Assembly: GCA_002393955.1 (NCBI GenBank)
Contig: DGSK01000030.1
Coordinates: forward strand, 47,066-104,557
Direction of reading: 5' to 3'
Source: Lachnospiraceae bacterium UBA4364
GTDB lineage: Bacteria > Bacillota > Clostridia > Lachnospirales > Lachnospiraceae
Length of the DNA: 57,492 bases
Below the pieces are notes generated by a model. The model made no database searches. It worked only from the letters and a program-made list of their open reading frames with translations, and was not told the DNA's origin. The position numbers and the translations under genes were made by a program. Every line of letters starts with the position of its first letter. Position 1 is the first letter of the stretch. Positions 25,255 through 34,739 of the stretch are shown one piece after another.

Positions 25255-26874
25255 TCAGACAGCATTTCTGACATATATCTCTTCTATGCAAGCCGCCAAC
25301 TCCGGAAGATCTTCACGCATATCTCGATACATTTTGCATTCCAGCTCCAATTTAGCCGACATATCACCATTCTTTTCCACCATCAAAGCTCCCTGTATAT
25401 AATCCTGTAATATGTCTTCACAATAGTAAATCAGTAATTCACTGCCTTGAGATTCTAAAACCATATGATAATACTTATCATACAATGCACAAAGATTCAT
25501 GAATTCCTCACTACCGTTTTTCCTCTCCCTGATCATAAGCAACAATTGACAGCTCAAGCTTTCAGCTTTTTCCAGAATCTTTTCAATGTTACTAAGCTGG
25601 AGCAGGTTTTGACGCATCACATTTGTCCAGATTTGCATTTCATCATCAGACATCGCCGCCGGCAGAGTGCCAAGCCATGCGTCAACCGGATATTCATGGT
25701 CGCACATCCCTGATATTGCAGCTTTAAGGCTCATAACCAGACTTCCGGCTATCAGTGCACCGCCCTCCGTGGCGTCAATCAGCTCCACATCCGGATTTGA
25801 GCTGATCCTTTTCTCGATATGCTTTCGGAAAGCCACCCAATCACTCTGACTTTCCAACATTTCTCCGTTAATCCCCATTACCTTATATCGTTTCAAACCG
25901 GTGATATCTTCACGTTTTTCACCATCACTATGGGTGTTCCCCTGTTCATCGAAAGCCAGATCCATACCTGCCAAAATGAATTTCTTAAACCCGGCCTGCA
26001 AAAAAAGATCCAAAACTTCTGTGATGACAGAGCCTGATTTATCGAGATTTTCCGGTTGTTTCTGGATACAGTTAAGAGCGAAAATATCCTTATTAAAATC
26101 AAATAAAATACACTTTCCCGCATAACCTTCAATACTGGTTTTCTTTACCTTGGCTGATAAAAGCATTCTGCACTTTCTCTCAGAGTCATGTTTCATGAAT
26201 TCGTAATTCTCATCGGGATCAATTTCAGCGGTAAGATCCGGCACAAGGCCTGTATTCATAACCGTGCGTGAAGCATGCGAGGCAGCAATAATAATAGCCT
26301 TTCCCTTTGCCTGACATAAATCACCAACATTCTTTGTTAACGATGGTCCTGCCCCAACCAAAATCACAGGGACATTTTTATCCTCAATAGATTCAAACAT
26401 GCTGCCAATCATACTGTTTCGATTTAATGTTGATAAAGAATACAGTTCATTTTTACAAGGAGCTTTTTTAAAAAAACGAAACGTTTCTGTTTGAATCTTT
26501 TTTTTCTGGCATATACTTTTTACTAACTCAATAAACCAATTTAGCTCATCTTTTTTACTGTTTTCATACTCTGTTATCACTCCGAAACCTATATGTCCGG
26601 CATTACCTATATTGATCACATCATTTAGAGAATTCTCTAACTTATCTTTGTCGGATACCAAAATTATTCTGTCATCCGATATTATTAACTGCCATTCCTC
26701 AGACTTACCTACAGCACACACCTTTTCTGCATCAGGCTCATATATCACCACTCGTTCAACCAATGTCATGCAGTCAAGTAACGCCTTGACATGATCTATA
26801 TTTATCAAGCCGAAAAAAATATGTACCAGTACTCCATTGTTATTTGCTTTTGTTTTTTCATCCTTATGATCCAT
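25255..26874 (-). CDS. Second Maf/DUF115 flagellin glycosyltransferase (539 aa)
   Basis: DUF115 core from about residue 170: VPVILVGAGPSLTKNVGDL, IIIAASHASRTVMNTGLVPDLTAEIDPDENY, then SGSVITEVLDLFLQAGFKKFILAGMDLAF. An N-terminal Rossmann-like segment (VERVVIYEPDAEKV) resembles the first Maf. The last 150 residues are helical. Sequence identity with the 19980 copy is clearly low, so the two may use different sugars or sites. ATG follows GGTGGG. It lies 17 bp from an SGNH gene upstream. Confidence 0.85.
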   Translation of the reverse strand: MDHKDEKTKANNNGVLVHIFFGLINIDHVKALLDCMTLVERVVIYEPDAEKVCAVGKSEEWQLIISDDRIILVSDKDKLENSLNDVINIGNAGHIGFGVITEYENSKKDELNWFIELVKSICQKKKIQTETFRFFKKAPCKNELYSLSTLNRNSMIGSMFESIEDKNVPVILVGAGPSLTKNVGDLCQAKGKAIIIAASHASRTVMNTGLVPDLTAEIDPDENYEFMKHDSERKCRMLLSAKVKKTSIEGYAGKCILFDFNKDIFALNCIQKQPENLDKSGSVITEVLDLFLQAGFKKFILAGMDLAFDEQGNTHSDGEKREDITGLKRYKVMGINGEMLESQSDWVAFRKHIEKRISSNPDVELIDATEGGALIAGSLVMSLKAAISGMCDHEYPVDAWLGTLPAAMSDDEMQIWTNVMRQNLLQLSNIEKILEKAESLSCQLLLMIRERKNGSEEFMNLCALYDKYYHMVLESQGSELLIYYCEDILQDYIQGALMVEKNGDMSAKLELECKMYRDMREDLPELAACIEEIYVRNAV

Positions 26875-26891
26875 TATGTAATCCCACCTTA

Positions 26892-27917
26892 TTAAATTTT
26901 TCCCCTCAACTCAAATACCCGTTCCAGTCTAGGCGCTGCAAGTTCCATTGCCGCCTGCCCCAGATGAAATTTATCCGGACTGAAATACTCAATTTTTGTA
27001 TGATAATCTTCCGTTATCATATCCGAAAAGATACTGATAAACAAAGCCCCCGCATCATTACATATCAATTCTAATTTATGGTTAAAATAATCCGTTGCCC
27101 GGTTTCTATCCTGTTCAGTACCGTAATATGGAAAATCCGTCCCTTCGAAAGCAGCATCCTGTGCAGTTGCAACAGGTCCCCATATTGCCAAGGGATAACC
27201 TCTTGAAGTCAGATCGCGTATTAATTCAGAATACTCTTCAAGTATCTCGTCCACAATATGCTCCGGGGTTTGTTTTCTCTTTTCCGACTCCTTATATACA
27301 TGCGCTCTTATATCTATCTCCCCAAGAGAAAGTAACATCGGAGAATCTTTTCGGATATAATCATCTAACAGCCATTCCAGTTTCCTACGGAAGCCCGTTG
27401 ATGATTCCTGCCGATTACAGGTATATGCAAGACAGGCCCCCATATGAAAGACGGATACCGGTAATCCATTCACTACCGGGCAGATATTTACACTATTGCC
27501 GGCATGAATGAATGTCAGCAATTCGTTCCCGCTGAAAAAATTCACATGAGAATCTCCAACCACTGCTATTGTACGTTCCCTGTAGTGCCTAAGTATCTCA
27601 TGCTCAAGATTTGACCGGCACACCCCCTCCTCATAATAATCAATCTCCGGCAAAGTCTGCATAACAGCAGCAAGCTCATTAAGGCACGCCCGTAATACAT
27701 CATACTCGCCTGCCATAGTCGATTCTTTCATTTTTGAAGCCAGAGATATACAATAATTCTCCAGCTGCTTTATCTGATTTTCATGATAGATGCCTTTGCG
27801 ATAGTCCAGTTCTACTGACATGCAGAGGCTGATATCATCCCAGTTCATTCCCCTTAACAGTTCCGGTGACTGCCCTGCCAGTTTCTTTAACTGATTTATT
27901 AAGTCTATTGAATTCAT
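26892..27917 (-). CDS. SGNH/GDSL-like hydrolase or acyltransferase domain protein (341 aa)
   Basis: The N-terminal 115 residues are helical. From 116 the sequence IAVVGDSHVNFF carries the GDSH block with Ser123 as candidate nucleophile. Late DKFHLGQ gives Asp315 and His318 of the usual triad (D-x-x-H). A block LLSLGEIDIR matches the GxxN-like position, but the Asn is replaced. Related proteins hydrolyse or transfer acyl groups on sugars. Next to the maf and FkbM genes, it may trim or add an ester on the flagellar glycan. Confidence 0.65.
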   Translation of the reverse strand: MNSIDLINQLKKLAGQSPELLRGMNWDDISLCMSVELDYRKGIYHENQIKQLENYCISLASKMKESTMAGEYDVLRACLNELAAVMQTLPEIDYYEEGVCRSNLEHEILRHYRERTIAVVGDSHVNFFSGNELLTFIHAGNSVNICPVVNGLPVSVFHMGACLAYTCNRQESSTGFRRKLEWLLDDYIRKDSPMLLSLGEIDIRAHVYKESEKRKQTPEHIVDEILEEYSELIRDLTSRGYPLAIWGPVATAQDAAFEGTDFPYYGTEQDRNRATDYFNHKLELICNDAGALFISIFSDMITEDYHTKIEYFSPDKFHLGQAAMELAAPRLERVFELRGKI

Positions 27918-27919
27918 TA

Positions 27920-29773
27920 TTATCTCCGTTTAATAAAGAAAAGATCCACCAATTGGTCTGAATCTTCATAACGATAAAGCTCGTCTACCGGATGAAGAAT
28001 TTCTTTTTCATCATGCATATAAATAAATTCATCATATATTCTGCATAATACATCTATGCATTCCATATAGACACCATCTTTACGATATTTTTCCGGTGAA
28101 AACTCCATAACCATAGGTGCATCAACACTTCGCAGAGTCTCCTCAGCGCCTCTTAAGAAATACGGTTCAAAGCCCTCTATATCAACCCATAAATACTTAA
28201 TCTTATCTGCATCCAGCATGCCTCTTTTCACATATCCGTCAAGCGTAGTTGTAGACACATTAGTATTTTTCCCTGTCTTTTCACCATGTAAAGCCCTGCT
28301 TCCGCCTGAATTCATGGAATCATATACAAACTCCGTTTCCCCCTCTTCGTCAGATAAAGCCAGCTTTTCTACTCTGTAATCCCCTTCATCAATTTCATTT
28401 AACAAAAAATTCGCACACAGCATTCTGTAATTCTTTTCAGCCGGTTCAAAAGCTACTATCTGAATTGAAGGATCTATCTTTTTCTTGAAATAAATACAGG
28501 TAGTTCCAATATTCGCACCTATATCCAAAAATAGGTTCTGCGTTTCCGTCTGTAAATAATACTTACGGGATAAGCTATAAAATTTCCGCATATCCTCATC
28601 TGCCCAGTTCCGTTTTTTGTCATACATCCAGGCCATGATCAGAACATCCGATGCATAGTTGATGTAGGAAAGGCCCTCTACCTGCACCAGACCAAAATCC
28701 CCACTCACCTGACTGCTGTAGGAATTAATCATTTCTTTCAGTTCGTCTTCTTCACTCTTCTTCCCGCCGGTCATCAATGGATCAGCACCAATTGCACCCT
28801 TAGTATCGCCCCAGACTTCTATATAACCTCCGTTAAACTCTTCCTGTGCTATTTCCAGCATCTTTCTGGCCGATAGTTTCTTCTGATACTCCGGATTGTC
28901 AAAAATATTCTTATGATCTTCACGTACCACCTGATTTTTTTCAAAAGAAATGGCATGAAAATCTTTTGCGAGCCATTCAAAATCCCGGTCACATATTGTA
29001 TCAGGATCAAAAAACTCTCCCGCCAGCCTAAAAGAATGCCACTCACGAAGTTTATATACGGAAGGCCTCGTAAAAGCTACATATGTGCCATATGTCTCAA
29101 ATTCACTAAACCCGCTGTCACTTATCTGCTCAGGAGCGATAGCGTTTATTATCTTTTCCCAATAATGATTTCCGGGTATACTGTCATTACTCTCAATTCT
29201 TTTGATAAGCTCCTGCATTATGACCTTATCAAAAAGCATATGCTCAGAAATAAAGGACTTTCCTATCACTTTTCGCATTCCGGGGAGAATTTTTTCCAGG
29301 GTTGCAAAATACAGGGCATGATACTCCTGTTTCAGATCAAGGTAAGGTGCCCCTGACCCCTCCTGAAACATTGAAAAAGGAGCACACGGAATGGTATCTC
29401 CATCCCAGGACATATAATATTGATCCTCACAAATGCGACTATATTCCATCTTTAAGAATTGCTGATAATACCATCCGATAGCTCCTCGTGGCACAGGCTC
29501 ATCTCCAAGCAGTGGCTTTAGATGTTCGCTCATACAGGTTCTGACACTATCAAAAGAAAGCAGTTCATTTTCATCAATAAAACTTACTGAATCTCCAAGT
29601 TCTGCCAGCTTAAGTTCCTTTTCTATATCAGGTGCAGAGACAAAAAGTATCTTTTCCGCAGGAAGATTATCTACCATTCTCGGATAATGCTTTACAAGCC
29701 TGGTAAAATCTTTCGGGGTAATAACTATTATTGCTGTGTATTTTTGGGGTTCTTCCGGCTTCACGTTGTACAT
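27920..29773 (-). CDS. DUF6492-like glycosyltransferase fused to FkbM methyltransferase (617 aa)
   Basis: Residues 15-310 resemble DUF6492-type transferases: AIIVITPKDFTRLVKHYP, RGAIGWYYQQFLKMEYSRIC, YMSWDGDTIPC (DGD as metal site), and SEHMLFDK. Residues 414-617 are an FkbM-family methyltransferase: LFLDIGANIGTT (SAM-binding), VAFEPAEKNYRML, ALSDEEGETEF, TTLDGYV, and WVDIEGFEPYFLRGAE. The enzyme may add a sugar and O-methylate the same chain. The fusion is clean in frame. Start ATG after GAAGGGAG. Confidence 0.8.
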   Translation of the reverse strand: MYNVKPEEPQKYTAIIVITPKDFTRLVKHYPRMVDNLPAEKILFVSAPDIEKELKLAELGDSVSFIDENELLSFDSVRTCMSEHLKPLLGDEPVPRGAIGWYYQQFLKMEYSRICEDQYYMSWDGDTIPCAPFSMFQEGSGAPYLDLKQEYHALYFATLEKILPGMRKVIGKSFISEHMLFDKVIMQELIKRIESNDSIPGNHYWEKIINAIAPEQISDSGFSEFETYGTYVAFTRPSVYKLREWHSFRLAGEFFDPDTICDRDFEWLAKDFHAISFEKNQVVREDHKNIFDNPEYQKKLSARKMLEIAQEEFNGGYIEVWGDTKGAIGADPLMTGGKKSEEDELKEMINSYSSQVSGDFGLVQVEGLSYINYASDVLIMAWMYDKKRNWADEDMRKFYSLSRKYYLQTETQNLFLDIGANIGTTCIYFKKKIDPSIQIVAFEPAEKNYRMLCANFLLNEIDEGDYRVEKLALSDEEGETEFVYDSMNSGGSRALHGEKTGKNTNVSTTTLDGYVKRGMLDADKIKYLWVDIEGFEPYFLRGAEETLRSVDAPMVMEFSPEKYRKDGVYMECIDVLCRIYDEFIYMHDEKEILHPVDELYRYEDSDQLVDLFFIKRR

Positions 29774-29804
29774 ATAGCTCCCTTCATATCACTCTCTTTT
29801 TTAT

Positions 29805-30989
29805 CTATAAGGTCCCACTAACTACCCGTATCATTTCCGCTATCCTTCGATCATATGTATGTTCATTTACTGTTCTCAAATAACCTGCATTTGCGATCTT
29901 ATTCCTTGCATCATCATTATCAAGGTAATAACCAGCTTTTTCCAGAAGTTCCTCTTCAGAAGTAAAATATTCTACCTCTACGCCCGGTTCATAAAGTTCC
30001 GGCAGCTCCTCCTGCCAGTTAGTAAGCAGAAAACCACCACACCCACATACGTCATACAATCTGAGAGACAGCCCAGTCGCAATAGGACGCATCGTAATAT
30101 TCATATTTATACAGCTGTTAGCAAATACAAGCGGCATCTCCGTAAGCGTCTTAACACCATCATGCACTTTTACGTTTGACAGTTCATCCGTATTGCTAAA
30201 CGTATAAATATCAACACTGTAATATTTTGCCAGGGCATTAAGCAAACGGATACGTTCCACTTGAGCAAGTTCCGAGCCGAGAAACGAGTGAGCTATCAAA
30301 TATTTCTGCGACTTCACATCCCCCTCACAAAGCGGCTGATGCATATCCGGAACAATAGGTTCAAGTTTTTTTATTATTTCATCCGTCACCACCATTTCGG
30401 TAAAGTTTGCACCATATACCTGAAGCTGAGCTTCTATAACGCCCTGTAGGTAACCCTTGGTATAATCATCCAGCCCCTTTATTTTTCTGTAAGGATTCTT
30501 TTCATTATACAGGGATCCTACAAATGATATATCGCTATGAAACCTTTCACGGTCAGAGACTTTTTCTGCACGTATTACACTTTGCCAGCGTGAAACATTG
30601 GTCGCCAGCGGAAGATAAAATATCCCCTCGGAATTTCTCTCCTTAAAATAATTATATTGTGATCTGTCAAACATAAATACACGATTACACTTATTCTTCA
30701 GAGAATCCGAAAAAAGTTCCTGTACCGGTACATCTACAGTCCATGAAATATAAGGAACATGCATCAGTTCACAGATCTCCGATAATGCCGGAAAAAAATT
30801 CAATGAAAAAACAAACATAAATCGGTGCTTTTTCAAGAGGTCTGCCACACGATCAACAATCTGACTGCCATTAATATCCTTTTGGGTAATCTGAGTTGTT
30901 TCTTCCACAACATCAATCCCTAATTTCTTAAAAGCAAAAATTATGTCCGGCTCACATATGGAATTGTATCTGTAAAAAAGTATTTCCAT
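29805..30989 (-). CDS. CgeB-like GT-B glycosyltransferase (394 aa)
   Basis: N-terminal part (MEILFYRYNSICEPDIIFAF) and VFSLNFFPALSEIC match DUF3880-type N-domains; WTVDVPVQELF and RVFMFDRSQYNYF follow. The C-terminal donor domain has LSLRLYDVCGCGGFLLTNWQEELPELYEPGVEV, the CgeB/Glyco_trans_1_2 signature, and ends with LEKAGYYLDNDDARNKIANAGY. ATG at 30989 overlaps the LicD stop (stop ends at 30994) by a few bases; a TTG seven codons earlier is possible. It is paralogous to the 32383 gene, and each follows a different upstream gene. Confidence 0.8.
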   Translation of the reverse strand: MEILFYRYNSICEPDIIFAFKKLGIDVVEETTQITQKDINGSQIVDRVADLLKKHRFMFVFSLNFFPALSEICELMHVPYISWTVDVPVQELFSDSLKNKCNRVFMFDRSQYNYFKERNSEGIFYLPLATNVSRWQSVIRAEKVSDRERFHSDISFVGSLYNEKNPYRKIKGLDDYTKGYLQGVIEAQLQVYGANFTEMVVTDEIIKKLEPIVPDMHQPLCEGDVKSQKYLIAHSFLGSELAQVERIRLLNALAKYYSVDIYTFSNTDELSNVKVHDGVKTLTEMPLVFANSCINMNITMRPIATGLSLRLYDVCGCGGFLLTNWQEELPELYEPGVEVEYFTSEEELLEKAGYYLDNDDARNKIANAGYLRTVNEHTYDRRIAEMIRVVSGTL

Positions 30990-30993
30990 GCCT

Positions 30994-32364
30994 TCACCAA
31001 ATCGTTTCAATCATAATAGGCACTTTACCCTCTAAAAGATTCACCACGGAATTTCTTTCCCCATAATATGCATCACATCTTGCAAGTGCCACCTCATCGT
31101 CCATCTCCGTATCATATACCCCATACCCTTCATTAATGTATGACTCAACAATGGCATCATATTCATTTAACAGTTCTGATGACAGCAGCTCCAGCGCTAT
31201 CCTTATCTGTGACTGTGGTCTCCACCACAGTATGAATTTATCCTTATTTTCCTTGAAGAGTTCCAAAACATACTTAAGCTTATCGATTGCCTTTTGTCCG
31301 TATTCCGTATAAACAGGGATTCCATCCTCAAAAAGGATAACTTTCTTTCCTTCCGTCAGCTGCTCCCAGTTTGTCGGCAGTATATGATCCGTTTTTGGTC
31401 TGCTATTTTCAATTTTTTTTACATACTCCCTTGCTTCCCTGAGCTGCCTTGCATAAAAAGGATATTCATGAGTACCCTTACCTTTAACCCTCACCATATA
31501 ATCTCCGTAGATCTGTTTGAGCAGCTGATCATATCCGGAAGGTACAGGCAGCATGACATTCTCAAAATCCGCACTATAGGCTTCCGAAAAATACCCCCTC
31601 GGAAACCTGCTACCAGAACGCTTATAATCAAAATAGTTAACAAGATAATCTGACTCTTCCCCCTCAAACATCATGGCTATGCAGTTAGCACATTTCCAAA
31701 ATTCCGACGATATTTTATATGGATCTCCATTCTCAAAAATTTTATTATCAAATCTGTAGCCAAACTGGGCTTCTATATCTTTTTTAAGCTGTGCCAAACC
31801 ATCAACCAGGGCATTCTTGTCCATTTCACTGATTTCACCAGTGGCCATGCTTTTTGCCACGATAGCCGTATCCGAAACTAAAGAGAAAGCTTCCAGCTGC
31901 CTCTTTCTGTCGTTTTCATTATCCGGCAGTACATCCAGCGGAAAAATATCAAACGCAACTGTAAAGGGACATCCATGATATTCCCGCATTCTTTCTGCAT
32001 TTATCGTTATGGAACGACCATTATTAATACAGCAATGAAATAAATAATATCCATCATCAGTCATGGGGCTCAGAATTCTATAGTCCTTCGGCAGTTCTTT
32101 GGGCAGCACTTCCATCAGTCTGTTGTAATCTTTGCGTTTCATCCATATATCAAGATCATCATCCCATGGTATGAAACCCTCATGACGTATGGCGCCAAGA
32201 AGCGTTCCGTATGCACAATACCATTGCAGTCCATATTTCTCACAGACAGCAGAAACCCTGGCCAGTGTTTCCAGCATAGCTGCCCATACAGTTTTCATGG
32301 TGGTATCTATAAAAAAACCTTCCTTTATCTCAGGTTTAAAATATTCTTCACTAAATTCCAGCAT
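30994..32364 (-). CDS. LicD-family phosphotransferase with C-terminal extra domain (456 aa)
   Basis: LicD domain: WYCAYGTLLGAIRHEGFIPW and metal-binding DDDLD at 68-72, WMKRKDY, then CPFTVAFDIFPLD, YGDYMV. The last 115 residues carry the accessory domain shared with the other LicD proteins: KKVILFEDGI, ILWWRPQSQIRIALELL, EGYGVYDTEMDDEVALARCDAYYGERNSV, and KVPIMIE. LicD enzymes transfer phosphocholine or alditol phosphates. ATG follows AGGAGAG. CgeB-like genes sit on both sides. Confidence 0.85.
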   Translation of the reverse strand: MLEFSEEYFKPEIKEGFFIDTTMKTVWAAMLETLARVSAVCEKYGLQWYCAYGTLLGAIRHEGFIPWDDDLDIWMKRKDYNRLMEVLPKELPKDYRILSPMTDDGYYLFHCCINNGRSITINAERMREYHGCPFTVAFDIFPLDVLPDNENDRKRQLEAFSLVSDTAIVAKSMATGEISEMDKNALVDGLAQLKKDIEAQFGYRFDNKIFENGDPYKISSEFWKCANCIAMMFEGEESDYLVNYFDYKRSGSRFPRGYFSEAYSADFENVMLPVPSGYDQLLKQIYGDYMVRVKGKGTHEYPFYARQLREAREYVKKIENSRPKTDHILPTNWEQLTEGKKVILFEDGIPVYTEYGQKAIDKLKYVLELFKENKDKFILWWRPQSQIRIALELLSSELLNEYDAIVESYINEGYGVYDTEMDDEVALARCDAYYGERNSVVNLLEGKVPIMIETIW

Positions 32365-32382
32365 AATACTCTCCTGATAAAC

Positions 32383-33579
32383 CTACATACTACCGCCGTT
32401 AACAATTTGGAACATTTCTGCGACTCGAAGATGAAAATTATGTAGTTTTCTCACTTTCTCATACCCCGACCTGGCAATCGAAAGTCTTTCATCATCATGT
32501 ACAAGATAGTAACCTGTCTTTTCCAGCAGATCATCCTGATCTTCAAAATAAACATAGTCTTTATCCGGAACAAAATATTTTTCAAGTTCTGCCTGATAAT
32601 TTGTAAGCAAAAAGCCGCCACACCCCATAATATCAAATATTCTGAGGGGAATTGAATTTACTATACTGCGCAGAGTGATATTCAGATTGATCTTTGCACA
32701 CTTCACAGCCTTGGGAAATTCATCAATATATTCAACAGCTCCCCTATTGTCTGCCAATGGAATTCCCGGAGTATCACATGGTGTGTATAAAGCCACGCTA
32801 TACTTTCCTGAAAGACTGTTAATAAAGTCTGAGCGTTCCATTGAGGTGAGATACCTTGCTATAAAATAGTTTGACAGCACCCAGGATACATCTTCTATTC
32901 CATCACCGTTTTTGAATACCGGGCATACTTTCTGAATATTTCTTATAACATCCTGTGATAAACACTTTTCTATGACGGATGCACCATATATATGCCGCTG
33001 GGATGCTATGATACCGTCAATATAACCCAGGGTATGCTTATCAAGACCCTCGAAATGACGATATAGATCATTCTTTTCTTCCGAATACATATGGCCGATA
33101 AATGCTACATCCGCTTTATAGAATTCTTTTTCTTTTTCAGTTATGCTGATACTGTCATAATAATCGGTATCCGCCGCCAGCGGAAGATAGTAAACATTCT
33201 CCACACCCTTTCTCTTTATATTCATATATTCATCCATATCAAAAATAAATGCGTAGTTTGTTGGGTATTTTATGGTTTCTGAATACAAAGATATATACGG
33301 ACTATCATATGTCCACGAAATATATTTTACCTTACATGCAGCTGCAGCTATAGCGGCTACAGGAAAATAATTAAATGAAAAGACGGCATCCGCACCGTTT
33401 TTAAGAATCGCGTTTGCAACCTGTTTCGCAAGATTTTCGCTGTTTCTTGTACTCTCGTTATCAATGGGGAAATCTAACTCACACAATTTCACACCGGCAT
33501 CTTTGAATGCTGTTTTAACAGACTGATAACAGAAACAATCCCATTTTAGAATAAGCAGTTTCAAAACGTCTTCTTTCAC
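32383..33579 (-). CDS. CgeB-like GT-B glycosyltransferase, paralogue of 29805 (398 aa)
   Basis: LLILKWDCFCYQSV aligns with EILFYRYNSICEPD of the paralogue. Then FSFNYFPVAAIAAAA, WTYDSPYISLYSE, NYAFIFDMDEY, and the donor motif IPLRIFDIMGCGGFLLTNYQAELEKYFVPDKDYVYF. The start is uncertain. GTG at 33579 overlaps the radical SAM stop (GTGA); TTG at 33564 would match the paralogue's N-terminus better, but neither has a well spaced ribosome site. A frame open to 33633 is inside the upstream gene. It probably glycosylates the same structure as the paralogue. Confidence 0.75.
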   Translation of the reverse strand: MKEDVLKLLILKWDCFCYQSVKTAFKDAGVKLCELDFPIDNESTRNSENLAKQVANAILKNGADAVFSFNYFPVAAIAAAACKVKYISWTYDSPYISLYSETIKYPTNYAFIFDMDEYMNIKRKGVENVYYLPLAADTDYYDSISITEKEKEFYKADVAFIGHMYSEEKNDLYRHFEGLDKHTLGYIDGIIASQRHIYGASVIEKCLSQDVIRNIQKVCPVFKNGDGIEDVSWVLSNYFIARYLTSMERSDFINSLSGKYSVALYTPCDTPGIPLADNRGAVEYIDEFPKAVKCAKINLNITLRSIVNSIPLRIFDIMGCGGFLLTNYQAELEKYFVPDKDYVYFEDQDDLLEKTGYYLVHDDERLSIARSGYEKVRKLHNFHLRVAEMFQIVNGGSM

Positions 33580-34715
33580 TCCCTGTATGTCCAGTCTTCC
33601 GGTCTTGCCTTGCCTTTCGGTGCAGTATCCCACTCATATACATAAGTTTTAGCAGGATTACAATATTTACAGCTTTCAATCGGTTTATGAAGTTTTTCCA
33701 ATATCCACAGCCCATCTATATTCTGGTCGTGTATATTGATTATATCATTTTCGCCGGGTTCCATTTTTTGCCCGTAAAGTTCCGAATACTTTGGCAGAAT
33801 ATAGGGCATTATGCAGTTCGAAATGGTTCCTTTACGCAAAAAAGTACAATGTGTCACATCGCACTTTGCATATGAATCCTCAGGATTCTGTTCTCCGGCA
33901 GGATCAGTACAGGTTCTAAACACAGCCAGTGGACTTGATACCAGACACTTTACTTTGTATAGATCACAAATAGCCCTGATATGATCCAGCCTTTCCACTG
34001 TCGGCGGATACTGGCTAATATTGAACCCGCAGTTATTTTCATGCATGATTCTAAAAAGTGATTCATCAGCTTCACCCAATATCAGGCCATTTGAAACCAC
34101 ATACATATCTGCATCCGGAAATATCTGTCTGGTAGCCTCTATATAAGCCGGCAGCTCCTTGTTAAGCAAAGGCTCACCACCCATCAAGCGGATGCGCTCA
34201 ATCCCCCAAAAGAGTTCCCTTAATCTCTCCATATCTTTTACATACTGATCAAAATCCGCAAAAGCCGGTTCAATTATATTTGATAGATGCGCACATCCCT
34301 TGCAGTTCAGATTGCAATGGTCTGCCAGATGGAATTCCAGATAATCAAGTCTTGGTTTTGGAGTATCTATTCTTTCCAGCATATTAAAGGAAAACTCATC
34401 TATGGAAAGTTCATAATTGTAATGTGGAAGATAATAAAGATCAAATATGCCTTTTAACATCAGCCGACATGCCACCTGATGAAGTTTACTATGATGAACG
34501 GCAAGTACTAACGCATGCACCTCACCGTTTTTATACATTTCTGCGATTTTCTGATCATCATATACAGGAAGTCCATTCTGTACAGCTTTCCCTTCATTTT
34601 TTTCAGTACCGTAGCAGACAAACTCAATTCCATCCGGACTCAGCAGGTCATATGCCGTCTTCAAAAACACGCCATATGAACCATTTCCCCATAATGCGAT
34701 CCGTATATTCTCCAT
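33576..34715 (-). CDS. Radical SAM enzyme with N-terminal Rossmann-like domain (379 aa)
   Basis: Residues 1-95 form a Gly-rich domain (IRIALWGNGSYGVFL, FVCYGTEKN) like the one on the pyruvyl transferases. The radical SAM core follows, with Cys134, Cys138 and Cys141 (CNLNCKGCAH), the GGE motif MGGEPL and VVSNGL. Later cysteines in KCDVTHC and ESCKYC could hold an auxiliary cluster. It differs in type from the 11038/14458 pair (the C-x3-C-x2-C is followed by AHLS, as in peptide- or glycan-associated SPASM-like enzymes). Reaction unknown. Confidence 0.8.
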   Translation of the reverse strand: MENIRIALWGNGSYGVFLKTAYDLLSPDGIEFVCYGTEKNEGKAVQNGLPVYDDQKIAEMYKNGEVHALVLAVHHSKLHQVACRLMLKGIFDLYYLPHYNYELSIDEFSFNMLERIDTPKPRLDYLEFHLADHCNLNCKGCAHLSNIIEPAFADFDQYVKDMERLRELFWGIERIRLMGGEPLLNKELPAYIEATRQIFPDADMYVVSNGLILGEADESLFRIMHENNCGFNISQYPPTVERLDHIRAICDLYKVKCLVSSPLAVFRTCTDPAGEQNPEDSYAKCDVTHCTFLRKGTISNCIMPYILPKYSELYGQKMEPGENDIINIHDQNIDGLWILEKLHKPIESCKYCNPAKTYVYEWDTAPKGKARPEDWTYRE

Positions 34716-34739
34716 ATCCTCACGATGCCCCTAATACTT

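Noticed and set aside
28913..29356. 147-codon plus-strand frame opposite the DUF6492-like/FkbM gene
   Set aside because: Antisense shadow; composition not protein-like and no ribosome site.
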